Below are positions 27,101 to 38,705 of a DNA stretch of 64,000 nt, in pieces. The DNA lies in NCBI GenBank assembly GCA_027625915.1, contig JANTQA010000026.1, forward strand, positions 4,836,001 to 4,900,000, given 5' to 3'. Each line of letters starts with the position of its first letter. The first letter of the stretch is position 1. The DNA is from Anaeramoeba flamelloides (taxonomy: Eukaryota; Metamonada; Anaeramoebidae). Both the position numbers and the translations under genes were made by a program. The notes below the pieces were generated by a model. It had not been told where the DNA came from. It ran no database searches and saw only the letters and a list, made by a program, of their open reading frames with translations.

Positions 27101-30100
27101 ATAGTCATTGTAAAAAAGCCTAACAATTAAAACTTTCAAAAATATCTATCAAGTTGTTTTCAAACTTCATTTAACTATTTTTAGGGCTCTATTAAAAACG
27201 TATTTTTGTTACATCTTTTGAAAAGGATCCTATATAAGAAACTTGAATATTTAATTTATAATTTTTTAAAAGATTAAGACTTTCATTCCCAAAATTTTCT
27301 TAACTATTTTGATTTTCGTGTAATTGATTTTAAAAAATTAAAGAATAATTATTTACTAATTCTTTTTCATTCTTTGAAAAAATTCCTATTTCAGAAAAAA
27401 AGCATTTTTTTAGCAGAATTAAAATTAGGAAAATCATTTTCATCCGTAAATTTCTTTTAAATTATTGCCATTTTAGACAATTGACATACTTTATTTAAGT
27501 AAAATTATTTTTCTGGATTTAGATTAAAATTTGGAAATTAAATCAATTTATCAAGAATTAAGACCCTTATTGAGTATGGCTAAAAATTTGAAATTTTTAA
27601 TCCTTAAAAATTAGTTTCCTATGATTTTCAAAATAATAAATTTAAAATGAAAAAGATAAAATCCGAATTTTATCATTTTTAAAAAAATTGAGAAACTTAA
27701 CAATACTTTTAGATATCAAAATGGAATTAGAAATAGTTTTTTAGTTAGATGACCTTTTAATGTTTTTAAAAATAACTAATAGATAAATTTAATTTTTAAA
27801 AAGTAAGTGTCTTTTATCGGAAAATTGACATTCAAGGCAATTTATACACTTTTTCAATTATTTCCTCTATTTCGATTTTTAAAAAAAAAATTTTAATTGA
27901 ATTCAAGAGTCTTTATAAAGATTTTATTTTTTTTTTTTGGTACTGTTAATTGTAAAATAAAAAGATCAAAATTTTCATTCAGCTTTCCAAAAAAATACAT
28001 CACAAGAACTAAATTAAATTCTCAAAGTCCCCAATTCTAAAAGGGAAATTAATAATTTATTCTGGTTTTAAGAATTAAAAATTCAAAATGTGACATCTAT
28101 TTAAAAATCTTTTTTTGGAAAGACGAATGAAAATTTTGTTCCATTTATTTAGTAACAAATAGTAGGTCGATCCTTTTTGGATTTCATCAAAAAAATTTTC
28201 AATTTACTTTTTAAGATTTAACCTTTTCAAGAATCGAGAAAAATGCTTGTTTAAATGTTTGAACTCTTTGATCTGAAATTCAAAGAAGGTTTTTCTAAAC
28301 ATTGAACAACAATGAAACCAATTACATTTTTGAAGAACATTTTTTGAAGAAATTATTATTTTCAAAACCTTTTCTCGAATCCAAAAATTAAACAACAAGT
28401 TAAAAAAAATACAAATTAATTATGAATAAAAAACAAATCAAACTGAAAATATATACAAAGACTAAAAATCTTTAATAAATCAAAATTAAATACGAGAATA
28501 CTGTTAATTATACCACCAATATAGAGTTTATTGAAATGGAATACCAAGTTGTAAATGCTTATCTTTTTAAACAAAAGTATTTTTCTTAAAAATGATGTGT
28601 TTTTTATGATTTCTCTTTAAAAATGTTGATTTCCTAACAAAAAGATGATTCTTGAATCAATGATTAAAAAAATAATGGGTAATGTTGATTTTTGGTTTGG
28701 ATTAGTAAAAGATTAAAATTCTGTGAACAGAAATAATGTTAATAAGTAAACAGATCTTAACTCACAATAATACAAGAAGACCTTGTTATTATTGTTGATA
28801 ATATTTAAAAACAAATTCTGGTACATTTCATTAAATGTGTAACAAATACGAAAAGTATTATCACAAAGACTGTTTTGTTTCATGTTCATTTTCTGAAAAA
28901 ATTCAATTGATTTTAAAAAAAGAAATTGAAAAAAAATTTGTTTTTTTTATTTTCATTTTTTATCATTTGTTCTGATTCATCAACAGGCTTGTTAGGAGTT
29001 ATATAGTTGATCAGAGACCATATTTTTTAAATTGTGTCAAAAGTAATTTTTTCCAAAATGTGTCAATCCTAACCAGAATGAAATTATTGACAAAAAAAGA
29101 AAAAAATATTTGAAATGTTCTTTATAAAAAAGTAAAGATTTAATACGAGGATTGTGTTTTTACTGTTGAAAAATAAATTGAATCTAAAGAAATAGTTGAC
29201 CAATTTTTATTCAGAGTCTTGTTCATTCAAGAAACACCTTTCTAAAATAAAACACAAGTCAAGCATTTTTTTTTTTATTTTTTTTTTTGTTTTGTTTGGA
29301 AAGTTTTTTGTATTCTTTGAAATATAAAAAAAGAAATAAGAAAAAAAGAAAAAGGAAAAGGAAAAGGAAATTTACGGTGATTTGGTGGAACTTTAAGAAT
29401 GATTTTTTCATTTGGGAAATCCTCGAGGAAAGAGTCAAAGCATACTGAACTCTCTAGCGCATTAAACTGTTTTAAATCACATTTGACATTTAAAGTATCC
29501 ATAAAAGTTAATAAAACGTCTATCCCCGAGACTCTGCACTCTGGCCTGTTTTCCAGACTACACAAAAAGACCATTAATTCAGCTATTGTAGAAATTTGTT
29601 TTTACATTTGTTTTTTGAAGTTTTTAAAAATTTATTTGGAAAAAGTTAAAAAAATAATTTGGAATAAAAATGTTCACTTTGAATGAGAGAAAGGTAATTT
29701 TTGTGTTTTAAAAAACACTCAAACAAACCAAAACGTTTCTGTAAATTTTTGTAATTCGTTTGATCAAGTCAAAATAAAATAAAAAAGAAAAAAATTGGAA
29801 AAAAAAAGAAAATGGGATCTTACTAAAGCTTCTATGTTGCCATTTCTTTTGGAAAAGATTTCGACAATAATATAATAATTTGTTAACGTGTGTAAAAAGA
29901 AGAGAAAGGTTGCTAGACTTTGGTAATTTTCTTTCTATTTTTTGGGATTTGATTACAAAAAATTAAAGGAAAAAATAAAGAAAAAAGAAAAATTTTTTTT
30001 TTTTTTTTTTTGTTTTTGAAAAAAAAGATATTCAATTGCAAATTTGAGAAATAAACATCATTTTAATGAGCACTTTCCAAGGTACCCAAGTTAAAAATTC

Positions 30101-30338
30101 CAAAAAAAAACAAACTTTTTGCTCTCATTCCAACTCCTTTTGTTTGGTATCCATAAAAAGAATCAATTGTCGCAGAATATAATTTTGAAGAGTTTTTCAT
30201 GAAAAAGGTTGCTTCCATTTGTTCATCTGCTTCAGACAAATTGACATACTCGATAAATGCTTTCACTCGACTTAAAGCTTTTTTGTTTTCATCTAAGAAA
30301 TATTCTTTCTTTTTAACTGCTTGTTTAGACTCGGTCAT
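18108..30338 (-). CDS. RalGAP alpha-like GTPase-activating protein (tuberin family)
   Basis: This is the catalytic subunit of a Ral/Rheb-type GAP complex. Proposed exons, read on the minus strand, are 30338-30116, 29934-29824, 29582-29376, 26723-26523, 26428-26208, 26074-25769, 24073-23804, 23399-23335 and about 22102-18108; the first eight join in consistent phase. Exons 1-7 track animal RalGAP-alpha, with FQKKWQHRSF, ILEIFRQALLLPI, FTKKTWNIILENL and YHWNLLEQ as matches. The last exon has VRLILRDPTGKYVWD, GLGWEVQLKSHLGYRGGL and the GAP domain (APYYSDFDSEVIFHVSTWMP to GLLTDGMIVTKQVLPYLVR). The Asn-thumb segment reads KHFSNDFVNI, so the asparagine is kept but the usual preceding Gly is Ser. 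An EN/EK hexamer-coded run sits mid-protein. The exon 8/exon 9 phases do not match, so a short exon or another acceptor is missing between 23335 and 22103. Length is about 1,870 residues. Confidence 0.85.
19396..19620 (-). repeat. Hexamer repeat encoding Glu-Asn and Glu-Lys runs
   Basis: Repeats of the hexamer TTTTCA and its variants (plus strand) lie within the RalGAP coding exon and encode alternating EN, EK and GK pairs. The frame stays open throughout. The antisense strand reads as a long SF run, which is a shadow rather than a gene. Confidence 0.85.
22538..22790 (+). repeat. Hairpin-cluster element, copy 1
   Basis: Two consecutive hairpins occupy about 22587-22738. Each has an arm containing 'aattcaaaagaatagag' and its near-perfect inverse ending 'aaattctggaaaa'. 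The left border reads 'aaataaacagaaaactcaag' and the right border 'cggcaaacaggaagtaattt'. The same borders and one of the same hairpins recur at 57238-57590. This copy lies in an intron of the RalGAP gene. Confidence 0.75.
24202..25670 (+). repeat. Left arm of a long intronic inverted repeat
   Basis: This arm is the inverse of 27480-29165 over nearly its whole length. Its outer end has 'acctcgtattaaatcttta' and its inner end 'aaataaagtatgtcaattg'. It lies entirely within the RalGAP intron 24074-25768. No open frame of note was found. A segment near 25155-25235 is an exception: it matches the other arm in direct orientation. Confidence 0.85.
27480..29165 (-). repeat. Right arm of a long intronic inverted repeat
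   Basis: This arm is the inverse partner of 24202-25670 and lies entirely within the RalGAP intron 26524... upstream side 26724-29375. It is about 220 bp longer because of the MITE at 27943-28162. Sequence identity outside the disturbed middle is high by eye: stretches such as 28430-28900 mirror 24480-24960 almost base for base, suggesting a recent duplication or gene conversion. Confidence 0.85.
27943..28162 (+). mobile_element. 220-bp TA-flanked MITE (family M2), inside the repeat arm
   Basis: The element is flanked by TA on both sides. Its long inverted ends share 'caaaattttcatt' and 'ctttccaaaaaaa'. A second copy at 63109-63334 is also TA-flanked. TA duplication is typical of Tc1/mariner-type elements. 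It is non-coding. Confidence 0.85.
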
Positions 30339-33300
30339 GAGTATTTTGTTTGACAAAGCCAAGAAAGAAAATTAAAAAAAAGTTAAAAAAATGAAAAAAA
30401 AAAAATTAGATCTTCCTCTCAAACTTTAGAAAATTTTCTGTACAACACTAAAATTATCAAAAATCGTAAATTCAGAATTCAAAAAATAATTTTTTTGTTT
30501 TTTATTTGGAATTATTGAAAATAATTTAATAACAAAAAATATCTGAATTCTTCTATTGACACAAATATATACTTGGGTGAATTTATTTCAATTTCCTTTA
30601 AAGTTTCAAATCAATTAACACAATTTTATTTGGAGATATTTCAGTTCTATTTTGAGACATTTTTCGAAAAAATTTTTTTAATAATTTGAACAGATTTACA
30701 ATATTTTCTTTCTTTTTTTTGATGAAAATTTTTACATGATGAAGAAAACCTATTTGATCTGAATAGGATCGTTTTCACAAGAATCTATTTTAATGAGATA
30801 ACTCTTGAACTGACGTACAAACAAATTGTTAAATTGTTGGTTTGTTGGTCTAGAAAAATTTTAAGTTGTTAAAGCAAACCATAGGAAGGCTAAACATAAT
30901 CTAAAAATAAAATTTCAATTTTTTTCCCCTTCATTTCATTTTGAAAAACTCACTTCTAGTATTAAAAGAGCTATCTATTTTTAAAAATGAGTATATTTGG
31001 GAATATAACATACAAGGTTTGATATAATACAATTTCACATTACGAGTATTTTCCAATTTATTCATGAAAATTACTTCAATAGTATATCAAATAATTTCAA
31101 GCTTTTATGTTTAAAATACAGACAAAAAACTTGACAAAATTAATTAGTTGTCATATTTTTGTCTTAATTAATTTAGCTTTGATATTGCACTTTGAGATAA
31201 AATTTTAAGGAGTACCATTTAATTTTGAAGTTAATTTTTAATTAATATGTGCAAAAATGATTTCTGAATTTTTCTTGTTTATATTGTGATTTTTCATTAA
31301 TGGCGATGATTTTTCTGGTATTTCCTGATGGCTAGGATACTTGTCACCATATTTAAAGTTTTAAAGACTATCACTTCCATTTAATAAACCATTGGAGATG
31401 TTGGGGTTTGTTTGAATTTGAAAAAAGTGTTGTCTTTTTTCTCTTTACCCATAGACTCCAAATCACTTCCTTTCTATTTTATACACATCAGAACGTTGCT
31501 AAATACACCAAATAAACTGAAAAGATTCCTGACTCTTATAGGTATAACAGAAAAGTATCATTATAAATGGAAAAAACCAAAATTTTATCCAAAAAACATG
31601 AACTATCAAGAAATCATTTTTTCAAATGTGAAATGGTGTTGGATCACAGAAAAAAAAAGCAATTGTAAATTACAAAAAATGATTTAAGGATGCATATTCG
31701 AAAACAATTAAGAGAATAAATTACCAATATAATCATTTTATATTGATTAAGGATTTTTTGATCTTGTGTCACCAAAATAAAAATAAATTTTATTGTACAA
31801 AAAAAAGGATGCTTTCTTTGTTTTTATTTTTTGTTTGGTGATAAAATCCCACTAAATACAAAATAATGATTAAGGGTTGTATTAATTTCTGGGAAAATAT
31901 CCTTTTTTTACTAGTTAATTAATAGAAAAAATATCAACTACAAACTTAAATTAAAAAAAAACAAAAAAGATTAATATCTCATTACGTATATTTTACATAA
32001 TTGGAAAGTGAGGTTTTTAAATAGAAAAAATATATAAAAGAAATAAAATCTCATAAAAAAAAGTTGTTTTTATGTAAAAAATAGTTACTTAGAATATTTA
32101 AATCAAAGATTATAAACACCTGAAGAAATATAAAAGGATTTTTTTTTTTTGTAATTTATTCTCAGAATTCATTTTGGGTACGCCCCCTTAAATTGGTTAA
32201 ATTTATGGTGTTGAAAGCTCTTTAAAGAACCATCCAAATATAAAGAATTTTGATTATTAAAAGATATTTCCAAATATTCAGGGTAAATTTATTATAAGAA
32301 ATCTTTATGAAATTCATTTCTAATAACGATTTATAATGATACAAAATTGATATTTCTCATTAATTAATTATTCCATCATATCCAATTTATTTGTTAGTTC
32401 ATTTTTAATTTAATATAACAAAGTTTTTTATCAAAATTTTATAAGCAATTTTTTTGGTGTGAGAATTTGTTTTTTTCGATCAGAAAAAATTATTTTGGAT
32501 GAGATATAATCTTCTGAAATTTCCCAAAGAAATAGAAAACGAACACTTAGATTTTTTTTTAAATAATATTGTACAATTATCACATTATCCATTTTTTATT
32601 GAAATTGTTCGTTCATTACTATCACCCATAAGATCTGCTTTTTTTTTTTTTTTAAATAGAACCATCAACCAAAATCCTTATAATAAATAAATACCTTAGT
32701 TATAAATTCAATCATAATTAATATTAAACCTAATTGTGGAATGTCAATTAACATATACACCCACTTTCAAAGACGTTATTTTATCAAATGTAAAATAAAA
32801 TGCCCAAATTTTTTGGAAATACATTACATAGACAATTCTTATTATTTTCGTATCGATTCTTCTTTCCAAACTGATTATCAGATTAGAAAACTAAAAATAT
32901 AAATACAAAAATTTTAAATATATTTTATTTTTTTAATTCCCTCAAATTAAATCATTTTATTGAATAAGATATTGTTTAAAACAAGAGTTTAAAGTCAAAA
33001 TATTTGAAAAAAAGGTTTAATATAAAATAAAAAATGTAAAGAGTGTTTAGCATTACTTTATTTATTTATTTTTTTTTTTTGATCTAACACTTTATTGTCC
33101 CTTTTGTAATTTTTAGACAAATTAGATTAGAGTTTAGTAAAACTACAAGTCAACATTTTCACTTTTTTATTAATTTTCGATTCAATATGAAAAACTAAAT
33201 TTTTTATTTTGTTCAAGTTTTGTTTACTTTAAATAATTTAAATAGCTTCCTTAAAAACAATTTATTTGTTATTTTTCAAACATAACATAAATTTAAGGAT

Positions 33301-34238
33301 CAAATTTCAGATTTTTGGAGTGAGAGAAAAAAGATAAACCATTAAAGATTCTCCAAAGTAGATAATACAATTCAATTTTGACACACTATATTGTCAGAAA
33401 TGATTTTTTACCTGAAAAAAAAGTTATTGTCTACTCCTAATAAATTCGAAAAAAATTTCACTTAGTTTTCAGTTTATGTTCGTCATGTTCCTTTTTTATA
33501 CCAAGATTACAAATTCCAGTCCAATAGTTTGAAAACAATTGGTATACAAAAAATACAAAAGGTCAGTTATAATCAATATTAAATTTTTTCCCATTTATAT
33601 CTCCAAAGACCAGCAATAAATTATTTTTCACCATTTACTTTGATAAACAAAAATGAACAAAAGACTGTGAAGCAAAATAGTGTTTTCTGATCTAATTGGA
33701 TTATTAAAAAAAGTAAAAATTTTTGCAGTATGTTTGATACCCCCTATAAGAATATTGTGATTTGTAAACTCACCTAAAGAGAAAAACCAATGTGAAAAGG
33801 AAGTTTTTGATTCACAACCTTTTTTAATTGTAAATGGATCTTTCTTGCTTTGAAAAAGAATCTAAAAAATTTGACAAAAATATTATTTTCCAAAATTTGT
33901 TCCTATTGTAGGGAGAGGAAATGTAAAACAGTTTTGGACATTCTCAAAAATGAGATCTTGTCTCTTGAAACTTTAGAATTATTATGAGAAATTTTTTTGT
34001 CTTTGAAATAAAACAACAAAAAGAGCTTGTTTACTTTAGATTTAAAACTAATTATACTCCAGTAAGTAATAACGAATTAAGGATTCATTGATTCTAATTT
34101 GCAAAACAATTTTCTGAAAAAAAACAGAAAAAAATTTCCAATTAAGAAAAAATTTTACTTGTTGGAATATCATTCCATTTTCATTTTAAGAACTTATTAT
34201 TTGACATTTTTTTCTGAGTCGAACTCACATTATTTTGA
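30339..34238. other. Divergent intergenic region, no gene recognised
   Basis: These 3.9 kb separate the RalGAP start codon from the secreted-protein gene and presumably hold two divergent promoters. I recognise no promoter motif. Open frames at 31412-31687 and 32499-32690 are the most protein-like but match no family I know and lack supporting splice structure. No inverted-repeat element stood out. Confidence 0.5.
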
Positions 34239-34295
34239 TTGAAAAAGAAAAGATTCCACAAGATTAATCATTTTTTTAATACTTCAAATCTTGAA

Positions 34296-34949
34296 ATGAA
34301 ACTTGTTTTAATAACCCTTTCAATAATTTTCTTCTCTTTTATCTCATCAACAGAAATCCCAAAAGAGGACAGTATCTATATGACCCATGGACGTTACTAT
34401 GGTGGTGTCAGAGATTGCTCTGGTGATCGTTATTTGGATTTTACCCGAATTGATAATAAATGTTATCCAGCCTATAAGAACTCAATTGTTTGGAATGTAA
34501 CCGACCCAGCTGATCCTAAATCTTTTTCCTATTACATGTGTGAAGGCTCTGGCTGTGATCCCAAAAAATGCTCTTTATTTGGCACATACAAACATGACAC
34601 CTGCGTCATCTCCCAAGCTGATCCCTCATCTTCATATTATTATACCCACGAGAAATATGATCGAAAATCAGTAAATGTAATCAGTTATTACCAATATAAT
34701 CAAAATTCAGATTGCACATCTGACGATGTTAGCATAAACACTTTAGTTCAAGGTGAGTGTTATAACCTCGACGGTAATTATATCAGAGTTGTTTTTGCAA
34801 GTGATAAACTCCAAAAGATTTATCTTGAACAAGGTGCATCAAGTAACAAGTGCTCTGACCCTAATGACAACCATACCTATGTTTTGGGGCAATGCTATCA
34901 AGACGACTTTAATGATGGTTATAAATTTGTTCTTGAAGCTCATGTTTAA
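34296..34949 (+). CDS. Secreted cysteine-rich protein, family not recognised
   Basis: This is a single-exon gene. The ATG at 34296 is preferred over the in-frame ATG at 34239 because it puts a clean signal peptide at the N-terminus (MKLVLITLSIIFFSF, then ISSTE). The mature part has ten cysteines, an even number consistent with disulphide bonding, and two N-glycosylation sequons (NVT and NHT). Four degenerate modules are visible, each opening with a Cys often followed by Ser and closing with a Cys often followed by Tyr: DCSGDRY..NKCYP, KCSLFGTY..DTCVI, DCTSDDVS..GECYN and KCSDPNDN..GQCYQ. There is no transmembrane segment after the signal peptide and no GPI signal at the C-terminus (VLEAHV). 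The base composition is markedly less AT-rich than its surroundings, supporting a real gene. Its function is unknown; an extracellular or vacuolar role is inference. Confidence 0.8.
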   Translation: MKLVLITLSIIFFSFISSTEIPKEDSIYMTHGRYYGGVRDCSGDRYLDFTRIDNKCYPAYKNSIVWNVTDPADPKSFSYYMCEGSGCDPKKCSLFGTYKHDTCVISQADPSSSYYYTHEKYDRKSVNVISYYQYNQNSDCTSDDVSINTLVQGECYNLDGNYIRVVFASDKLQKIYLEQGASSNKCSDPNDNHTYVLGQCYQDDFNDGYKFVLEAHV

Positions 34950-35768
34950 ATGTTGAAATTTCTTCATTTAATTTTGTCAAATTTTCCTTACTTTTATTTT
35001 GTTTTTCCAGACTCTTCCAATACCTTTTTTTTTCTTTCACTTCATTTTTTTTATCTACAAACCAAAAAAAAAATTATGCAACCCAAGATTTTCTATATAT
35101 ATATATATTTTTTTTTTTTCTAATTGTTGAAAAACAAATATTTTTAAAATCTAAAACTCAATTTCAAAAATCTTCTCATAAGAATTTTTTAATTTGAAAA
35201 CAATTCATGTTCAACTGACATATAATACAAAGGTACTTAAAATGGAGGTCTTCTCCCATCTTATTGAAATGTTGAATATTTAGTAATAGTCTACATAGAG
35301 ATACCTTAAGGTTTACAATCCCAGAAAATTTGAAAAAAAAAAAAAAGATAATCTTATATCGATTCTGGAAGCTTTTTAATTTGGTTAGTATCTGATTGTT
35401 CTTCAACTTGGTATCGGTTTCAATAGTGTTTTAAAAATAGTAATTTTTATGACAATTTTTTTTTTTTTTTTAGAAACTACTAATTGAAGAGTGGAAGATG
35501 ATAGAGTAGTAGGTCTAAGTTAAATAAATTTGGATTTTAATAGAAATTGTTTTTTCCCCTTTATACTCAATTCCCTAAAAAAAAAAAAAAAATTTAAAAA
35601 CTGTAAAACCAAACAAATAAAAATTAAAATTGACAACCAACAAATAACATTTTTTTAAAATTTACCTACCTATCTATTTGGTTTACACTCAAATATTCAG
35701 ATTTCGTAAATAAAACAAATTATTTTATAAACAATCGTGTTTTTGAATTGTTATTAAAAACCAAACTA

Positions 35769-36211
35769 CAGCCGTTCCAAGGCTACCATAAAATTTTAAA
35801 TAAAACACAATTGATTTTTCTCTTCTGATTTTCTATTTTCAAAAAATCCTGAAATAAGACTTATTATTCCAAAAAAAATTTCAATAAATGAGCTATTATT
35901 TAAATTTAGGAAAATCAAAAAAAAAATTCAAGATCACTTAAAACTTAGGAATTATTGGTCCAAAAGAGCCCAAAAAAATATCAATATTTTCTGCTCTATA
36001 AAAATTTTACCTTTTTTGAACAAATTTTTAAAGTGTTTCAAGAATCTTCAAAATTTTTTTTTTAATGTTTCAAAATTTGAATAATAGCTCATTTATTGAA
36101 ATTTTTTTTTGAATAATAACTCTTATTTCCAAATTTTTTGAAAATAGAAAACAAGAATGTAAAAATCAAATCTGTTTTCTTTAAAATTTTATGGTAGACT
36201 TGGAAAGACTG
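35769..36211 (+). mobile_element. 443-bp foldback MITE with Tc1/mariner-like ends
   Basis: The element is flanked by TA and starts CAG / ends CTG, as Tc1/mariner elements do. The left end is CAGCCGTTCCAAGGCTACC; the right end, reverse-complemented, is CAGTCTTTCCAAGTCTACC. Inverted similarity continues inward for roughly 150 bp or more per side, including 'aatgagctattattt' and its inverse, so most of the element can fold on itself. It is non-coding. Confidence 0.8.
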
Positions 36212-37951
36212 TAATTCGAAGATCGAACAGCTAAGAACGAAAATAACAATGATTCATAATTAATACAAGAAAATCTTTTTTAATTCTTTGTTGAATATAA
36301 ACCTTATTATTAATCAGTTTCAAAAAAAAGTTAAACAATTAGCAAAAATTTCTAATCAAAAAGTTTTCACTTTTAGATCATCATTCTATCAAGTAAAATT
36401 AAACATTGATTATTTTCCCGAGAAGTTGGCCAATTTTAAAATGGTCTATATTCTCAACAAAAATGTCCAATAACAATAAATGCCCTAATCTAAAATCTTT
36501 GTATCTCATAGGAACCAAATTATCATTTTTTCACAAGCGTTTCTTACTGTCAATTTTTTTTTAATTAAAAAATGACCAATTCATAAAAAAACAAAAGATC
36601 TCAATTTTAATATGATGTTATTATTACTGAAAATCCCAACTAAAGAGTTTAATAAACCAAACTAAACAGAGAAAGTATCAGAAATGTCATGAAGATTTTT
36701 TCAATTCAAATTTAATTTGCAAAAAATACAATTTACTTAATTCATGAAAGGTATTTGCACAGAATATTACATTTTTTGTCTTGAATGCTAAAAGATTTTT
36801 TATCATATTTTTAACCAACTTGCAATGAAAATTTGTTTTCTTTTGAACTCAATTTTAATTGTTTCTTTTTCTTTTAAATTCTGTATGAAATCTGACTTAA
36901 AATGTTCACATTAATAAAAATGAAATTTCTCATTTTTAAAATGATATAAACATTTTCAAAAAAATATAATTGTACTTTTCCTTCGAATTTCTTGTTGACT
37001 TTTGTACATGATTTTTTTTTTAGTTTTAAAGAGCTCAATTCATGTTAAAACGTGGATTTAATCAATAATTTTTTTTATTTGAATAATACAATTTCAAAAT
37101 CAAAACCTTCCCAAAAAAAGAATGATTGAAAAATGTTTTCAAATATAGACTCACACTCTTCTTCAACAAACCTAGAATATATATAATTGAATCAAATAAG
37201 AACCAAAGAATACATTTATCCATAAAATGTCGACAAACAAGTTTAAAATCTTGTTCAGAAGAAACCGATAATTTTTTTTTCTTCTTGATCAAATTCAACA
37301 TTTTATTCACTACAAATTAGTATCTCCAAGTTTAATTCAATTTTGAAGATATTTTTCTTATGTTTTAAGTAAATTCTAAATTAAGTATGAATTTTATTGA
37401 TAATTTTTCATAATTTGCTCATATTTTTGAAAATTTGAGGTTTTTTTGAGGTAAAAAAAGTTTTTGAAAATTTAAATTCATTTTTTTTGGGATAATTTTT
37501 CGAATACTATCCTTCATTTTTAGAATTTGGTTTTTTTAATCAAAATTTAAAAAATCGAATATCCAATTATTGTTAATTATAGGTTTATTTTAAATCATTT
37601 ATATGGTAATTAAATATATATAAACTTTTTGAAATTAAGAAATAGGGTTTTATTTTTGCAAATATAGGTTTAAAAAAGTCTTTAGGTTTGTTTTTACAAT
37701 AGTAAAATCTATATATTGAATATCCTGAGAGAAAAAAAAGCTAAAATCTAAACTGGAAGAGTTTAGAGATCCCTAAATGAAAATCAATTGGAACATAATC
37801 TCTCCAATTTATGATGAGAATCTGAATATTGTGAAAATTAGACGACATTCATTAAACTCAATAAGACCTCACTTGGAATCTGGGATTTCTCCCAGTGTTG
37901 TAATAGACCGATGTGTGATTAGATTTTTTAATTATTAAGAATTGATCATAA

Positions 37952-38410
37952 CTGTTGAGAGAAAAATATTTGACACAGAAAAATGGTTTAACACCTTTTT
38001 TAATTGGGAACATTAGTAAAATTGAAAATACAAATCCTATTGATAACTAATTGAATTTATTATAAATCCAAGTTTAAATGTGTTACAAGTTCATTAATCT
38101 GTGGTGTATGTAGAATACTCATTTGAATGGTTGATAACTAAAGTAGATCATGCTATTTTAACAAAAATCCAAATTGTAGTAAAGTTTACTATTAATTCTG
38201 AAAATAGTAATTTTTAAACTTGCTTTTGATTAGAAGAGATAAGGTTTTGAAAAAGTAGAATTACATTAATCGTTATTCTAATAAGTAGATTATTGTTATT
38301 TTCTTGAGATATTTCACAAACAAAAGAAATTAAAAATCCTTTTCAGTAAATTTCCCAATTAAAATTGCTGTTCAACTATTTTTCTCTGTCCAACATTTTT
38401 CTCTCAACAA
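37952..38410 (-). mobile_element. 459-bp MITE, family M1 copy B
   Basis: This copy is inverted relative to 9494-9933 and collinear with it over its whole length. The flanks are TAA and TCA, one mismatch from a 3-bp duplication. One end carries an extra partial copy of the terminal sequence (a block with 'caactatttttctctgtcc'). It is non-coding. Confidence 0.8.
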
Positions 38411-38705
38411 TCATCAAGATTTTACCCAATTTCATAATATTTATGAAAAACTCAGATTTTAGAATGAAAAAAAATATATTGATAATTAGTTAAAAATTAA
38501 TCCTATTATAAATTCAAATACGAGTCATGAAAATATTCTTTCAAGATTTTGTGATTTTTCAAAAGCTATTACATTGAATTAAACACCCAACATACTTTAT
38601 TGGTAAATTTTCTGATAAGGTGTTACAAAAAGATGAACCACCTCAAATTACAAAATCATTTTTTATTTTCCAAAATACTTGTTTTCTTTTTTTATTTGGC
38701 TTGGA

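Larger units (their letters stand above)
34950..38705. other. Intergenic region with two non-autonomous elements
   Basis: No gene is visible. The interval holds a TA microsatellite (35094-35108), a foldback MITE (35769-36211) and an inverted copy of family M1 (37952-38410). The stretch between them (36212-37951) is AT-rich with only short frames and no recognised motif. Confidence 0.6.

Noticed and set aside
31412-31687. 91-codon frame with a fairly mixed composition
   Set aside because: It starts at a non-conserved ATG and matches no family known to me. No partner exons are in phase, and the flanks look non-coding.
34205-34235. Sequence with 'gagtcgaactcac', considered as a tRNA T-arm
   Set aside because: No acceptor, D-arm or anticodon arm can be placed around it.
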